Origin: JBGSMX01 sp963790405
Lineage (GTDB): Bacteria > Actinomycetota > Coriobacteriia > Anaerosomatales > JAGXFU01
Reading direction: 5' to 3'
DNA length: 64,000 nucleotides
Assembly (NCBI GenBank): GCA_963790405.1
Contig: CAWBOJ010000006.1
Coordinates: 372,001 to 436,000 of the forward strand
Notes under the pieces: model-generated
What the model saw: only the letters and a program-made list of their open reading frames with translations
What the model was told of the DNA's origin: nothing
Databases searched by the model: none
In this document: positions 8,697 to 17,921 of the stretch, in pieces
How the letters are laid out: every line of letters begins with the position of its first letter
Position numbering within the stretch: the first letter of the stretch is position 1
Translations under genes and position numbers: made by a program

Positions 8697-11343
8697 ATGA
8701 CCACCAGGACCATTGCCGTAGTAGACGGCAACAGCATCATTCATCGCGCGTTCCATGCACTTCCGCCTACCATGACTGCGCCCGACGGCCGTCCCACGAA
8801 TGCCGTGTTCGGCTTCGTCTCGATGCTGATCAAGATGGTCGACGAGCTGAAGCCCGACGGGGTCGTTGTCGCGTGGGACCTTGGCAGGCCTCAGTTCAGA
8901 ATCGATGCGCTCGAGCAGTACAAGGCACATCGGCCGCCCACGGCGCCCGAACTCAAGGACCAGTTCCCGATGGCCAAGCAAGTGCTTGAGGCGCTCGACG
9001 TGCCGCAGGTCGAGTTCGAGGGCTGGGAGGCAGATGACCTGCTGGGAACACTGGCCACCCGTGGTGCTGCGGCCGGGATCGAGATACTGCTTGTCACCGG
9101 CGATCGCGACGCGCTCCAGCTCGTGAACGATTCGGTACGCGTGGTCTCGACCAAGAAGGGCATCACGGACATCAAGATCTACGATGCCGCGGCGGTCGAA
9201 GGAGCGCTTCGGTATCACGCCGGCGCAGGTGCCGGACTATCTCGGACTCAAGGGCGACACGTCTGACAACATTCCAGGCGTGCCCGGAATCGGCGAGAAG
9301 ACCGCCGCCAAGCTGCTTGCCGAATACGGCACGCTCGAAGCGGTGCTTGAGCACGCGGGTGAGATCAAGGGCAAGCTCGGCGAGAACCTGCGCGAGCACG
9401 CTGATGCCGCCTATGTGAGCCGCACCGTTGCGACGATCGTCTGCGACGCGCCGATCGAACTCGACCTGTCCGGCGTGAGGTGGGGCACCTACGATCCGGC
9501 CACGGTCGCTCGGGCCTTCAGCGAACTACGCTTCACGACCCTGCTGGACCGGTTGTTGGCCCTGGATCTCGAGACAAGCGACGAGAGTCCATTGCCTGTT
9601 GCACCCGCACCTGACGAGTGGACGCTGCTCCGAGGAGAGCGGGCTGCAGAGCAGATTCGGGCGTGGGCTGACGACGAGGCATGGGTCGGCGTGGCACTCG
9701 ATGACGGCACGACGGACTCACTGTTCGCGATGAAGCGAGACGTGGCAGCCGCGTCGCACGGGGCTGTTGCGCTCGTCGATTCCTCGGCCACAGAACAGGT
9801 GTGGGCGACGCTGCTGGCCACGGCACGTGTAGCGGCAGGTGATGTGAAGGATCTGCTTCACGAGTTGTGCCCTCCGCAGACCGACGGCCGATGCGATACC
9901 TCGTTTGAGGAAGTGGCTGCCACACGGCTGTTTGACTGTGCGATTGCGGCGTACCTTCTGGACTCGAACCGTTCGAGCTACGATCTCGCGAGCCTTTCGG
10001 CGGACTACTTGTCGCGGCCGGTTGCCGCGAGTGCCGAAGAGCACGACCGGGTCGCATCTTTCGCTCGAGCCGCTGTGGAACTCGCGCCCGTGCTGGAGAC
10101 CCGACTGCGTGATGATGGCTCGTGGGACGTGTTCGAACGTATCGAGATGCCACTGATCGCTGTGCTGGCACGCATGGAGCGGGCCGGTGTCGGTCTGGAC
10201 ACGACAGTGCTGGAGAATCTCGGAGCCGAGACGAAAGGGCGAATCACGGAGCTTGCTCAACGCATCCGCGAGGCCGCGGACGCTGATTTCAATGTCGACT
10301 CGCCCAAGCAGCTCGCCGAGATTCTGTTCGAGCGCATGGGGCTGCCGCACACAAAACGTACGAAGACCGGATACAGTACGGATGCCTCGGTGTTGCGAGA
10401 ATTAGCTGCCGCGGGACACGATATCGCTCAACTCGTGATGGACTACCGCGAGCTTGCGAAGCTCCAGTCCACGTACATCGAGGCTCTGCCCCAGCTCGTG
10501 GCCGAGGACGGGCGTATTCACACGACATTCAACCAGACGGTGGCCGCGACCGGGCGGCTCTCGAGTACGAACCCCAACCTGCAAAACATCCCGGTCCGAA
10601 CCGAATTCGGCAGGCGGATCAGAGCCGCGTTCGTGCCGGCCGACAAGGGCGATGTCATAGTCGGGGCCGACTACTCGCAGATCGAGCTGCGCATACTTGC
10701 TCACTTGTCGGGCGACACGGGACTCATCGAAGCGTTCACCAGTGGTGTGGATTTCCATGCTGCCACGGCCGCACGGGTATTCGGCATCGCCGTTGACGAG
10801 GTCACGACGGGCTATCGATCGCGCGCCAAAGCCGTCAATTTCGGAATCGTCTACGGACAGTCGGCCCATGGCCTCGCCGAGTCACTCAAGATCACTCACG
10901 CCGAGGCGCAAGAGATGATCGATCGCTACTACGCCGCATATCCTGGCGTGCGGCGGTTCCTCGACGACACGATCGCACGTGCCCATCAGGATGGCTACGC
11001 TGTGACGATGTTCGGCCGCAAACGACGGATTCCCGAGCTTGTCAGCCGCAACTACAATCTGCGTTCGTTCGGAGAGCGAACGGCGATGAACCATCCGATG
11101 CAAGGTACCGCAGCAGATATCATCAAGTTGGCGATGATCGAAGTGGATCACCGCCTACAGGACAGCGGACTGCGGTCTCGAATGCTTCTACAGGTGCACG
11201 ACGAGCTCGTGTTCGAGGCACCGTCCGAGGAGGTCGAGCCGTTGACGCGACTTGTGAGCGAGGCGATGAGTGGGGTGACCGAGCTGGCCGTTCCGCTTGA
11301 GGTGGATGTCAGTACCGGCGTGAATTGGGCGGAGGCGAAATGA
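8697..11343 (+). CDS. polA: DNA polymerase I (one frame break)
   Basis: About 881 residues. Residues 1-290 form the 5' nuclease (DGNSIIHRAFHALPP, GWEADDLLGTLA, TGDRDALQLV, GLKGDTSDNIPGVPGIG). The middle 3'-5' exonuclease domain lacks the usual DxE metal site (WVGVALDDG stands there), so proofreading is probably absent, as in Bacillus-type enzymes. The polymerase domain has motif A GADYSQIELRILAHLSGD, motif B RAKAVNFGIVYG and motif C LLQVHDELVFE. It serves Okazaki-fragment maturation and gap filling after excision repair. The frame shifts at about 9201 (GTCGAAGGAGCGC, one extra G; AAVEERFGITP expected). The stop overlaps the next start as ATGA. Confidence 0.93.
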
Positions 11344-12174
11344 ACTGGCGTGCTGTGAGTGGGGTAGTCTTGGCCGCTGTTCTGGCGGGGACTCTATGTG
11401 CATGTGGCTCGGGGGATTCGGACGTGCCGGTAGATCCGGCGTCGGTCGAGGAGACCTCTCCAACGGTCAAGCCGGTGCCTGATCTGGTGAACATGACCGC
11501 GGGTGCCGCGGTTCAAGCAGCCGAAGCGAGCGGCAGGACGTCATATCTCTTCGGAGCTGGCATCCACGCATTTACGCCGGGAGCGGCTCCCGGCACAGCG
11601 GGAACGATCGTGACCGCCTACAAAGTGGCTGACGTCGATGTGTACATTCGCATCGGTTCTGACGAGACCACGATGTCGATCGAGGAGCCCAGTCCCTGGT
11701 GGTACGAGGGCCACTGGGGGAAAGTGCGGACCGAGGGCTTGGGCGAGTGCTTCGGATGCCACGGGGAGTCGTACTGCGAGGACTGTCATGTGCAGCACGA
11801 TGTGGACATCAGCGGCATTCAGACGATTGGCCGTGCGCGAGGAGCTGCCCTACGAGGTGTTTCGACCGCTGGCTGTCCTCGGCTCACCATTCGTTTTGCG
11901 AGGCACAGCGTGGACCTACGAGGATGAGCCGACATTCACCCTCGAAGGACCAAAGGACGAAGAAGCGGCGCGCGAGGCGCTCCTGCTGACCCTTCCGAAG
12001 GTCTTCGCAGATCAAACCGTCACTCCGCGTGTGTTCTATGACTTCGTCGAACCGCGGGAGGTGGAGGGCTTCTTGACCGTCGAGATTTCGCAGGAGACGG
12101 CGAAGAGCGTGGACTGGGAGACTGTCACGGCCGACGAGCTGCCCGGCGTAGTCGACTCCTACGTGTTGAAGTAG
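11340..12174 (+). CDS. Lipoprotein with PASTA-like segment and two CXXCH haem motifs (one frame break)
   Basis: About 277 residues. The N-terminus is a lipoprotein signal with lipobox LCAC (LAGTLCACGSGD). Residues about 45-75 (VPDLVNMTAGAAVQAAEASG) resemble one PASTA repeat. At about residues 140-155 CFGCH and CEDCH provide two c-type haem attachment sites, so it is probably a surface di-haem cytochrome. The reading frame ending at 11927 degenerates after QTIG, while LAVREELPYEVFRPLAVLG continues in the +1 frame to 12174, so I infer one inserted base at about 11820-11835. The second half could instead be a separate gene, but it has no ribosome site. The gene overlaps polA as ATGA. Function unknown; an electron-transfer role is inferred. 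Confidence 0.6.
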
Positions 12175-12187
12175 ACAAGGCTCGCAC

Positions 12188-12331
12188 GTGCGCATTCTGG
12201 GACTCGCACTGTTCGCGGCCATGCTCGTGGGGCTAGCGGTCGCGCAAGACGTCAAGTTCGTTCGAAGCGCTCGGCTGGTACTCGGCGTATTCGCACGGTA
12301 TAATCTGCGTTCGGTGTCAAGGGCGGGATGA
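12188..12331 (+). CDS. Possible 47-residue single-pass membrane peptide
   Basis: A GTG at 12188, seven bases after an ACAAGG ribosome-site-like stretch, opens a 47-codon frame ending at TGA 12329. Residues 3-20 (ILGLALFAAMLVGLAVAQ) are hydrophobic and could span the membrane or act as a signal peptide; the rest is basic. Its 3' half overlaps the rpsA promoter. I do not recognise it and it may not be real. Confidence 0.25.
   Translation: MRILGLALFAAMLVGLAVAQDVKFVRSARLVLGVFARYNLRSVSRAG
12299..12304 (+). promoter_or_regulatory. rpsA promoter, consensus -10 TATAAT
   Basis: A perfect TATAAT lies at 12299-12304. The -35 region 17 bp upstream (TGGTAC) is poor. Transcription would begin near 12311 and give rpsA a leader of about 160 nt. 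Confidence 0.6.
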
Positions 12332-12377
12332 ACGTCCGACGCCGAAAGTAATGTAGGCCCCCGAGATGCATGACGCT

Positions 12378-12436
12378 CTGTAGGCGACGATTCGACCTGT
12401 AACCAACGATTCGGACCTGTAGGCAACCTAGTGCAT
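12378..12436 (+). repeat. Three imperfect tandem repeats in the rpsA leader
   Basis: CTGTAGGCGACGATTCGAC (12378), CTGTAACCAACGATTCGGAC (12397) and CTGTAGGCAACC (12417) follow each other with steps of 19 and 20 bases. They sit in the untranslated leader of ribosomal protein S1. The first two share ACGATTCG(G)AC. They could be a binding site for S1 itself (autoregulation is known for S1 in other bacteria) or pairing partners in an RNA fold; this is inference. Confidence 0.4.
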
Positions 12437-12472
12437 GGCACGGGGCCCCGACTGTGAAAGGGGCCAACCGAC

Positions 12473-14100
12473 GTGAGTGAGTACGAGAACGACTCGGTCG
12501 TAGAGAAGACCGAGTACACCGATGAGGAGATGCACGCCCTCATCGACGAAACGATGACCGATTTCGACGAGGGCGACCTGGTCAGCGGTACCATCGTGAA
12601 GGTCGAGCGAGATGAAGTGCTGCTCGACATCGGCTACAAATCCGAAGGTGTCATTCCGGCCCGTGAGCTTTCGATTCGCAAGGACGCCAACCCAGCCGAC
12701 ATCGTGTCGGTCGGCGATGCGGTCGAAGCTCTAGTTCTCCAGAAGGAGGACAAAGACGGCCGCCTCATCCTTTCGAAGAAGCGTGCTGAGTACGAGCGCG
12801 CCTGGTCTCAGATCGAGGAGAAGTTCAACAGCGGCGAAGACGTCGAAGGCGAGGTCATCGAGGTCGTCAAGGGCGGTCTCATTCTCGACATCGGCCTGCG
12901 CGGTTTCCTGCCGGCATCTCTCGTCGATCTTCGCCGTGTGAAGGATCTCGCTTCGTTCATGGGCGATCGTCTCGAGGCTCGCGTAATCGAGATGGATCGC
13001 AATCGCAACAACGTCGTTCTCTCGCGCCGCGTGGTGCTGGAGGAGGGCCGCAAGGAAGAGCGTGCCGCGATTCTCGGCAAGCTCGAGAAGGGCATGATCC
13101 TACCGGGTGCCGTGTCCAGTATCGTGGACTTCGGTGCCTTCGTGGACCTGGGCGGTATCGACGGTCTGGTGCACATCTCCGAGCTGTCCTGGAGCCACGT
13201 CAACCACCCGTCCGAGGTCGTCAAAGTCGGCGACAAGGTCGAGGTCAAGGTTCTCGACGTCGATCTGAGCCGCGAGCGCATCTCGCTCGGTCTCAAGCAG
13301 ACTCAGCCCGACCCGTGGCAGGAGCTTGTCAAGAAGTTCCCCGTGGGCTCGATCATCGAGGGCAATGTCACGAAGCTCGTGCCGTTTGGCGCGTTCGTGC
13401 AGCTTGAGGACGGCGTCGAGGGTCTCGTGCATATCTCCGAGATGGCGCGCGGACATGTCGAGACGCCCGAGCAGGTCACCGCAGTTGGCGAGCACGTCCA
13501 CATCAAGGTGATGGATGTCGATCTGGACCGCCGACGCATCTCGCTTTCGATGCGTGCTGCCGGCGAGGCGCTTGGCACCGTGATCGAGGTTCCGAGCAAG
13601 GAAGAGCTCGAGGAGAAGGCTGCGCTAGAAGCCGCCGAGGCCGGCGAGGGTGAAGTCACCGAGGAAGCCGTCGAAGCTGGTGCCTTGGTTGCCGGAGAGA
13701 CTCTGTCGTCGTCGAGGAAATCGGCGAGGAAGCCGAAGTCGAGGCTGAGCCAGAAGTCGCCGAAGAGGCCGCTGAAGAAGCTGCCGAAGAGGTAGCCGAA
13801 GAGGTTGCCGAAGAGGTCGCCGAAGAGGTCGCCGAAGAGGTCGCTGAAGAAGTCGCCGAAGAAGTCGCCGAAGAGGTCGCTGAAGAAGCTGTCGAAGCTG
13901 CCGAGGAGACCGAAGAGGTCGCTGAAGAGGCCGCTGAAGAAGTCGCCGAAGAGGTTGCCGAGGAGACTGAAGAGGTCGCCGAAGAAGTAGCTGAAGAGGT
14001 CGCCGAGGAGGCTGCCGACTCCGATGAGGTTGAAACCGAAGTCGAAGAGGCGGAAGCTGATAGCGAGGCGGACGATATAGACGAGGCCGAGAAAGAGTAG
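12473..14100 (+). CDS. rpsA: 30S ribosomal protein S1 with long acidic repeat tail (one frame break)
   Basis: About 542 residues. Four S1 RNA-binding domains lie in residues about 30-365 (for example GDLVSGTIVKVERDEVLLDI, GMILPGAVSSIVDFGAFVDL, GSIIEGNVTKLVPFGAFVQL, each followed by an EGLVHISE- or SEGVIPAREL-like segment). S1 brings mRNA to the 30S subunit. From about residue 410 on there is a strongly acidic tail made of VAEE/AAEE units. The frame breaks at about 13701: GAGETL leads into SSSRKSARK in one frame, whereas VVVEEIGEEAEVE and the whole VAEE tail to TAG 14098 are in another, consistent with one missing base. The start is GTG 12473. Confidence 0.9.
13756..14016 (+). repeat. 12-bp coding repeat GTCGCCGAAGAG (VAEE units)
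   Basis: About 260 bases consist of near-perfect 12-bp units GTCGCCGAAGAG with variants giving AAEE, EETE and EEAV. In the rpsA frame this encodes roughly twenty VAEE-like tetrapeptides. The array explains the long open frames in other registers on both strands here, which I regard as artefacts of the repeat. Such arrays are prone to length variation. Confidence 0.85.
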
Positions 14101-14124
14101 CGGCGACGTCATACCTACACTCGT

Positions 14125-14165
14125 AAGGGGCCGGGTCCGCGAAATGCGTGACTCGGCCCTTTCTT
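14125..14165 (+). terminator. Probable rpsA terminator
   Basis: AAGGGGCCG (14125-14133) pairs with CGGCCCTTT (14154-14162, one mismatch), followed by TCTT. It lies 25 bases after the rpsA stop and just before the coaE ribosome site. Confidence 0.5.
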
Positions 14166-14183
14166 CTGGGGAGGGACGTACGC

Positions 14184-14792
14184 ATGTACGTAATCGCGGT
14201 CACCGGGGGCATGGGATCGGGCAAGTCCGAGGCATGTGAGTACTTCCGTGGCAGAGGCGCAATCGTCCTGGATTTGGATGACATAGCGCATCGCGTGATT
14301 GAACCCGGCGGACTGGCCTACGAGCGCCTGGTTGAGCGATTCGGACAAGACGTGCTTGCCGATGATGGGAAGGTCGACCGCGCCAAGCTCGCAGAGATCG
14401 TCTTCGGCCACGCGGACACCCTCCAGGATCTGAACCGCATCGTCCACCCAGCAGTGCTCAAGGAGGTAGTCGAAGGCATCACGAGTCTTAGACTCATGGA
14501 ACGACCGCCGCGAATCGTGGTACTTGAGATTCCGCTACTGGCTGAGGCACCGGTGTTCGCCGATGTAGCGGACACTGTGGTGGCGCTCTCGGCTCCGGTC
14601 GATGTTCGACTGCGACGCTCCGTGCAAGCGGGAATGGATCCTCTCGATGCCAGCCGACGTATCGCGAGGCAGGCTACAGACGACGAGCGCTCTGCGCTCG
14701 CAGACTACACGATCAACAACTCGGGCACTCTCGAGGATCTGCGTCGCTGTCTGGACGACTACTGGAGCGAGGTGGCGCCGAGTGATACGTAG
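14184..14792 (+). CDS. coaE: Dephospho-CoA kinase
   Basis: A 202-residue P-loop kinase catalysing the last step of coenzyme A synthesis (ATP-dependent 3' phosphorylation of dephospho-CoA). It has the Walker A motif GGMGSGKSEA near the N-terminus, the DLDDIAHRV substrate segment, HPAVLKEV, and the lid region RLRRSVQAGMDPLDASRRIARQ. I chose the ATG at 14184 because GGGGAGGG stands at 14168-14175; a longer frame from 14148 would begin inside the terminator stem. The length matches the family. The C-terminal end overlaps the next gene by 11 nt, indicating a coaE-slt-uvrB operon. Confidence 0.92.
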   Translation: MYVIAVTGGMGSGKSEACEYFRGRGAIVLDLDDIAHRVIEPGGLAYERLVERFGQDVLADDGKVDRAKLAEIVFGHADTLQDLNRIVHPAVLKEVVEGITSLRLMERPPRIVVLEIPLLAEAPVFADVADTVVALSAPVDVRLRRSVQAGMDPLDASRRIARQATDDERSALADYTINNSGTLEDLRRCLDDYWSEVAPSDT

Positions 14793-15402
14793 CAGCATCC
14801 TTGCACCGCACCGGCTCATTATTGCCGGCGTGGTCATGTTGCTCGCTACCTTCACGTTTCTGTTTCTACGAGGTCCGGATTTCTGGCAGCGAATCTACTA
14901 CCCGTTGCCGGATGAGTACAGCGAGGCAATCGAAGCGTCGGCCGCTCGGCACGATGTGAACCCCTACCTGGTCGCCGCAGTCATCGACGCTGAGTCCGAC
15001 TGGCGTGCCGATATCGTGTCCGAGGCAGGTGCTGTCGGGCTGATGCAGGTGCTTCCAGAGACTGCCGAGGAACTGCGGACCGAGGGATACGTTGACCTTG
15101 ACGATGTAGTTGGCGACACCGTCGCGAACGACCCGGGCGCATCGTTGTCAGACCCCTCTGTCAATATCGAGTACGGGACCGCGTATCTGAGGTTTCTGGT
15201 GGAGCGATATCACGAGGTCGAACCAGCCCTTGCGGCATACAACGCCGGCATCGGGAACGTTGACGAATGGGTTGAACGAGAAGAGGACATACGCGATGCT
15301 ATCGAGTTCCCAGAGACGCGTCACTACGTTCTCCGGGTGGCGCGGGCACGCGATGTCTACGAGCGGCTGTATCCGGATGTCTTCCCTGATTGGAGCGAGT
15401 AG
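14782..15402 (+). CDS. Membrane-anchored lytic transglycosylase (SLT domain)
   Basis: A 206-residue protein with an N-terminal membrane anchor (LIIAGVVMLLATFTFLFL, residues about 12-30) and an extracytoplasmic SLT domain of the Slt70/MltC type that cleaves peptidoglycan glycan strands. The catalytic Glu lies in VAAVIDAESDWRADIVSE; GAVGLMQVLP and LAAYNAGIGNVDEW are the other diagnostic motifs. The GTG at 14782, 11 nt inside coaE, was chosen because it precedes the hydrophobic anchor. uvrB starts 3 nt after the stop. Confidence 0.85.
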   Translation: MIRSSILAPHRLIIAGVVMLLATFTFLFLRGPDFWQRIYYPLPDEYSEAIEASAARHDVNPYLVAAVIDAESDWRADIVSEAGAVGLMQVLPETAEELRTEGYVDLDDVVGDTVANDPGASLSDPSVNIEYGTAYLRFLVERYHEVEPALAAYNAGIGNVDEWVEREEDIRDAIEFPETRHYVLRVARARDVYERLYPDVFPDWSE

Positions 15403-15405
15403 GGC

Positions 15406-17478
15406 ATGACCGACAATCGGCTGAAGGTCGTCTCGAAGTACGAACCTGCGGGAGATCAGCCCAAAGCGATTGCTGAACTCGCAGAGGGGGTTCGGTCCGG
15501 TTTGCGCTACCAGACGCTTCTGGGTGTAACGGGGTCCGGCAAGACGTTCACGATGGCGAATCTGATTGAGCAGGTTCAGAAACCCACTCTTATCATGGCT
15601 CCGAACAAGACACTGGCTGCGCAGCTCGCCGCTGAACTGCGAGAAGTCATGCCCGACAACGCCGTCGTGTACTTCGTTTCCTACTACGACTATTACCAGC
15701 CCGAGGCGTACGTTCCGACCACTGACACATTTATCGAGAAGGACTCAAGCATCAATGCCGAGGTGGAGAAACTGAGGCATGCGGCCACTGCTGCCCTGTT
15801 GTCACGTCGGGATGTCGTGGTCGTGGCGAGCGTTTCATGCATCTACGGCATCGGTTCGCCTGAGGACTATGCGGGTACCGCAGTGCTGCTTTCGACAACC
15901 AAGACCTACGACCGAGACGACCTGATCCGCGATCTGATTGACATCCAGTACGACCGGAACGACTACGAACTCACGCGCGGCGCCTTCAGGGTGCGAGGAG
16001 ATGTCATCGACGTCTTCCCTCCGTATGCGGATCATCCGATTCGGGTGGAGCTTCTCGGCGACGAGGTTGATTCCATTGCCGAGGTCGATCAGGTCACGGG
16101 AGAGGTCATTGCGGAGATCAACTCGGTGCCTGTGTGGCCCGCGACGCACTATGTGACCACACCGGAGAATCTGCAGCGAGGTATGACACGGATTCGAGAT
16201 GAGCTGCGGGACCGCCTGCAGGAATTCAAGGCCGAAGGCAAGCTTCTCGAGGCGCAGCGACTCGAGATGAGGACGAGCTACGACCTGGAAATGCTTGAGA
16301 CGATGGGGTTCTGCTCGGGTATCGAGAACTACTCTCGCCACCTTGATGGGAGGGAACCGGGGGAGCCATCCTTCACGCTCATCGATTACTTCCCGAAGGA
16401 CTTCCTGTGCGTGATCGACGAGTCTCACATCACGTTGCCTCAGATCAGAGGCATGCATGAGGGCGATCGCTCACGCAAGCTCACACTTGTCGACCACGGA
16501 TTCCGGCTGCCCAGCGCACTGGACAACCGGCCCTTGCGCTTCGACGAGTTCGAGCAGCGAGTACCACAGTTCATACATGTCTCGGCAACCCCAGGTGATT
16601 ACGAGATGCGCGTGTCGGAGAAGGTTGTTGAGCAGATCATCCGCCCGACCGGGCTGGTTGATCCCGAGGTCGTCGTCCGACCTGCGAAAGGGCAGATTGA
16701 CGACCTGATTGCTGAGGTCAAGGAGCGGGTCGAGCGTGACGAACGCATTCTGGTCACAACGCTCACCAAGAAGATGGCCGAGGACTTGACGGACTATCTG
16801 TTCGAGCAGGGTGTCAAAGCTCGGTATCTGCACTCGGACATCGGGACTTTCGAGCGAGTCGATATCCTGCGCGATTTGAGGCTCGGGGAGTTTGATTGTC
16901 TCGTCGGCATCAACTTGCTGCGCGAAGGACTTGATCTGCCGGAGGTCTCGCTCGTTGCCATCCTCGACGCCGATAAGGAAGGCTTCCTACGCAATCACCG
17001 CTCGTTGATTCAGACGATCGGGCGCGCCGCACGCAACGTCTCGGGCAGAGTCGTGATGTACGCGGACAAGTTCACCGATTCGATGCGGGCGGCGATCGAC
17101 GAGACGAACCGGCGTCGCGAGATCCAGGTCACGTACAACGAAGAGCATGGCATCGAGCCGACGACCATCCGCAAGGCGATCGCTGACATCGTTCAGTACG
17201 CGCGCGAAGGGGACGCACAGTACACGACTGCGGCCGAGGCGGCAAAGGAACTCGCCAAGCTTCCACGCGACGAAGTGCTGCGTTTGATCGACACGCTTGA
17301 AGAGGACATGGGTGTGGCTGCGGAGCTGCTGGACTTCGAAGGTGCAGCTCGTTTGAGGGACCAAGTCGTGAAGCTGCGAGCTGAGATCGAGTCGTCGAGC
17401 GAGGACGACGCACTCAAACGGCTGAGGCAGGGCGCGCGCAAAGGAAGCACGTACGGTTCGCGGCGCAAGAAGCGGTAG
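15406..17478 (+). CDS. uvrB: Excinuclease ABC subunit B
   Basis: A 690-residue, uninterrupted UvrB, the damage-verifying helicase-like subunit of nucleotide excision repair. Walker A is GVTGSGKTFTMANLI, the beta-hairpin region starts at YYDYYQPEAYVP, the DEAD-like box is VIDESH, and late helicase motifs include LVGINLLREGLDLPEV and QTIGRAARN. A C-terminal UVR segment (LLDFEGAARLRDQVVKLR), which binds UvrC, is present, followed by a basic end. It is the third gene of the coaE-slt-uvrB cluster. I see no SOS box immediately upstream, in contrast to uvrA at 31592. Confidence 0.95.
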   Translation: MTDNRLKVVSKYEPAGDQPKAIAELAEGVRSGLRYQTLLGVTGSGKTFTMANLIEQVQKPTLIMAPNKTLAAQLAAELREVMPDNAVVYFVSYYDYYQPEAYVPTTDTFIEKDSSINAEVEKLRHAATAALLSRRDVVVVASVSCIYGIGSPEDYAGTAVLLSTTKTYDRDDLIRDLIDIQYDRNDYELTRGAFRVRGDVIDVFPPYADHPIRVELLGDEVDSIAEVDQVTGEVIAEINSVPVWPATHYVTTPENLQRGMTRIRDELRDRLQEFKAEGKLLEAQRLEMRTSYDLEMLETMGFCSGIENYSRHLDGREPGEPSFTLIDYFPKDFLCVIDESHITLPQIRGMHEGDRSRKLTLVDHGFRLPSALDNRPLRFDEFEQRVPQFIHVSATPGDYEMRVSEKVVEQIIRPTGLVDPEVVVRPAKGQIDDLIAEVKERVERDERILVTTLTKKMAEDLTDYLFEQGVKARYLHSDIGTFERVDILRDLRLGEFDCLVGINLLREGLDLPEVSLVAILDADKEGFLRNHRSLIQTIGRAARNVSGRVVMYADKFTDSMRAAIDETNRRREIQVTYNEEHGIEPTTIRKAIADIVQYAREGDAQYTTAAEAAKELAKLPRDEVLRLIDTLEEDMGVAAELLDFEGAARLRDQVVKLRAEIESSSEDDALKRLRQGARKGSTYGSRRKKR

Positions 17479-17493
17479 GCCGAGCGGTTCGCG

Positions 17494-17549
17494 TTTGCGG
17501 TTTCTCTCTGGGGTGTCATACTGGTCATATGAACGAGCGCTCATATGAC
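17494..17549 (+). promoter_or_regulatory. cadC promoter and operator covering the start codon
   Basis: GTCATATGA at 17524-17532 is perfectly inverted as TCATATGAC at 17541-17549 (8-bp spacer), the size and AT-rich form of ArsR/SmtB operators. The cadC ATG (17529) lies inside the left arm. CATACT (17517-17522) with TTGCGG (17495-17500) at 16-bp spacing places the transcription start at about 17529, so the message is probably leaderless. Confidence 0.65.
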
Positions 17550-17921
17550 ATCACCCGAGATGCCAAGTGTGAGACGACTGCGGTCGATTGTGAAATGGTC
17601 GCGCAGGTAGTCGCTGCTCTACCGCAGCAAGAACTCGCCGACGCGGTCGCCCGATTGTTCGATGCGTTGTCGGATCCGACGCGGTTGCGCGTTCTCAACG
17701 CCTTGGCCGTGAGTGAGCTGTGCGTGTGTGACCTTGCGGAGATTGCCGAGGTCAGCCAGTCAGGCGTGAGTCATCAGTTGCGCGTCTTGCGCGACCTGGA
17801 TCTCGTTGCCTTTCGGCGCGAGGGACGTCGCGCGATATACCGGCTGGCCGACGAGCACGTCAGAGCACTCGTGTCGGTTGCGACCGAACACGCGAACGAG
17901 CGGTTCGAGGGCGACCGATGA
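17529..17921 (+). CDS. cadC: ArsR/SmtB-family metal-responsive repressor, CadC-type
   Basis: A 130-residue winged-helix repressor. Cys65 and Cys67 in ELCVCDL are the alpha3 metal ligands of CadC, and Cys14 and Cys21 in the N-terminal KCETTAVDCEM segment match the second pair of the CadC alpha3N site for Cd/Pb/Zn. The recognition helix is QSGVSHQLRVLRDL. Keeping the N-terminal cysteines argues for the ATG at 17529 rather than the internal ATG at 17595. Metal binding would release the operator that overlaps its own start. Its stop overlaps the ATPase start (ATGA), so repressor and pump form one autoregulated operon. Confidence 0.85.
   Translation: MNERSYDITRDAKCETTAVDCEMVAQVVAALPQQELADAVARLFDALSDPTRLRVLNALAVSELCVCDLAEIAEVSQSGVSHQLRVLRDLDLVAFRREGRRAIYRLADEHVRALVSVATEHANERFEGDR

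Noticed and set aside
11832..12174. A separate gene after the di-haem lipoprotein
   Set aside because: The second frame has no ribosome site and its protein-like sequence starts exactly where the first frame loses sense, so one gene with an indel is simpler.
13756..14016. Possible CRISPR or minisatellite array
   Set aside because: Units are contiguous 12-bp coding repeats without spacers, and they stay in one frame with a single tetrapeptide.
13303..14112. Long minus-strand open frame through the rpsA 3' end with repeated LFGDLFG-like peptides
   Set aside because: It is the antisense of the 12-bp GTCGCCGAAGAG repeat, so repetitiveness alone keeps it open; no ribosome site or family match, and rpsA on the plus strand explains the region.
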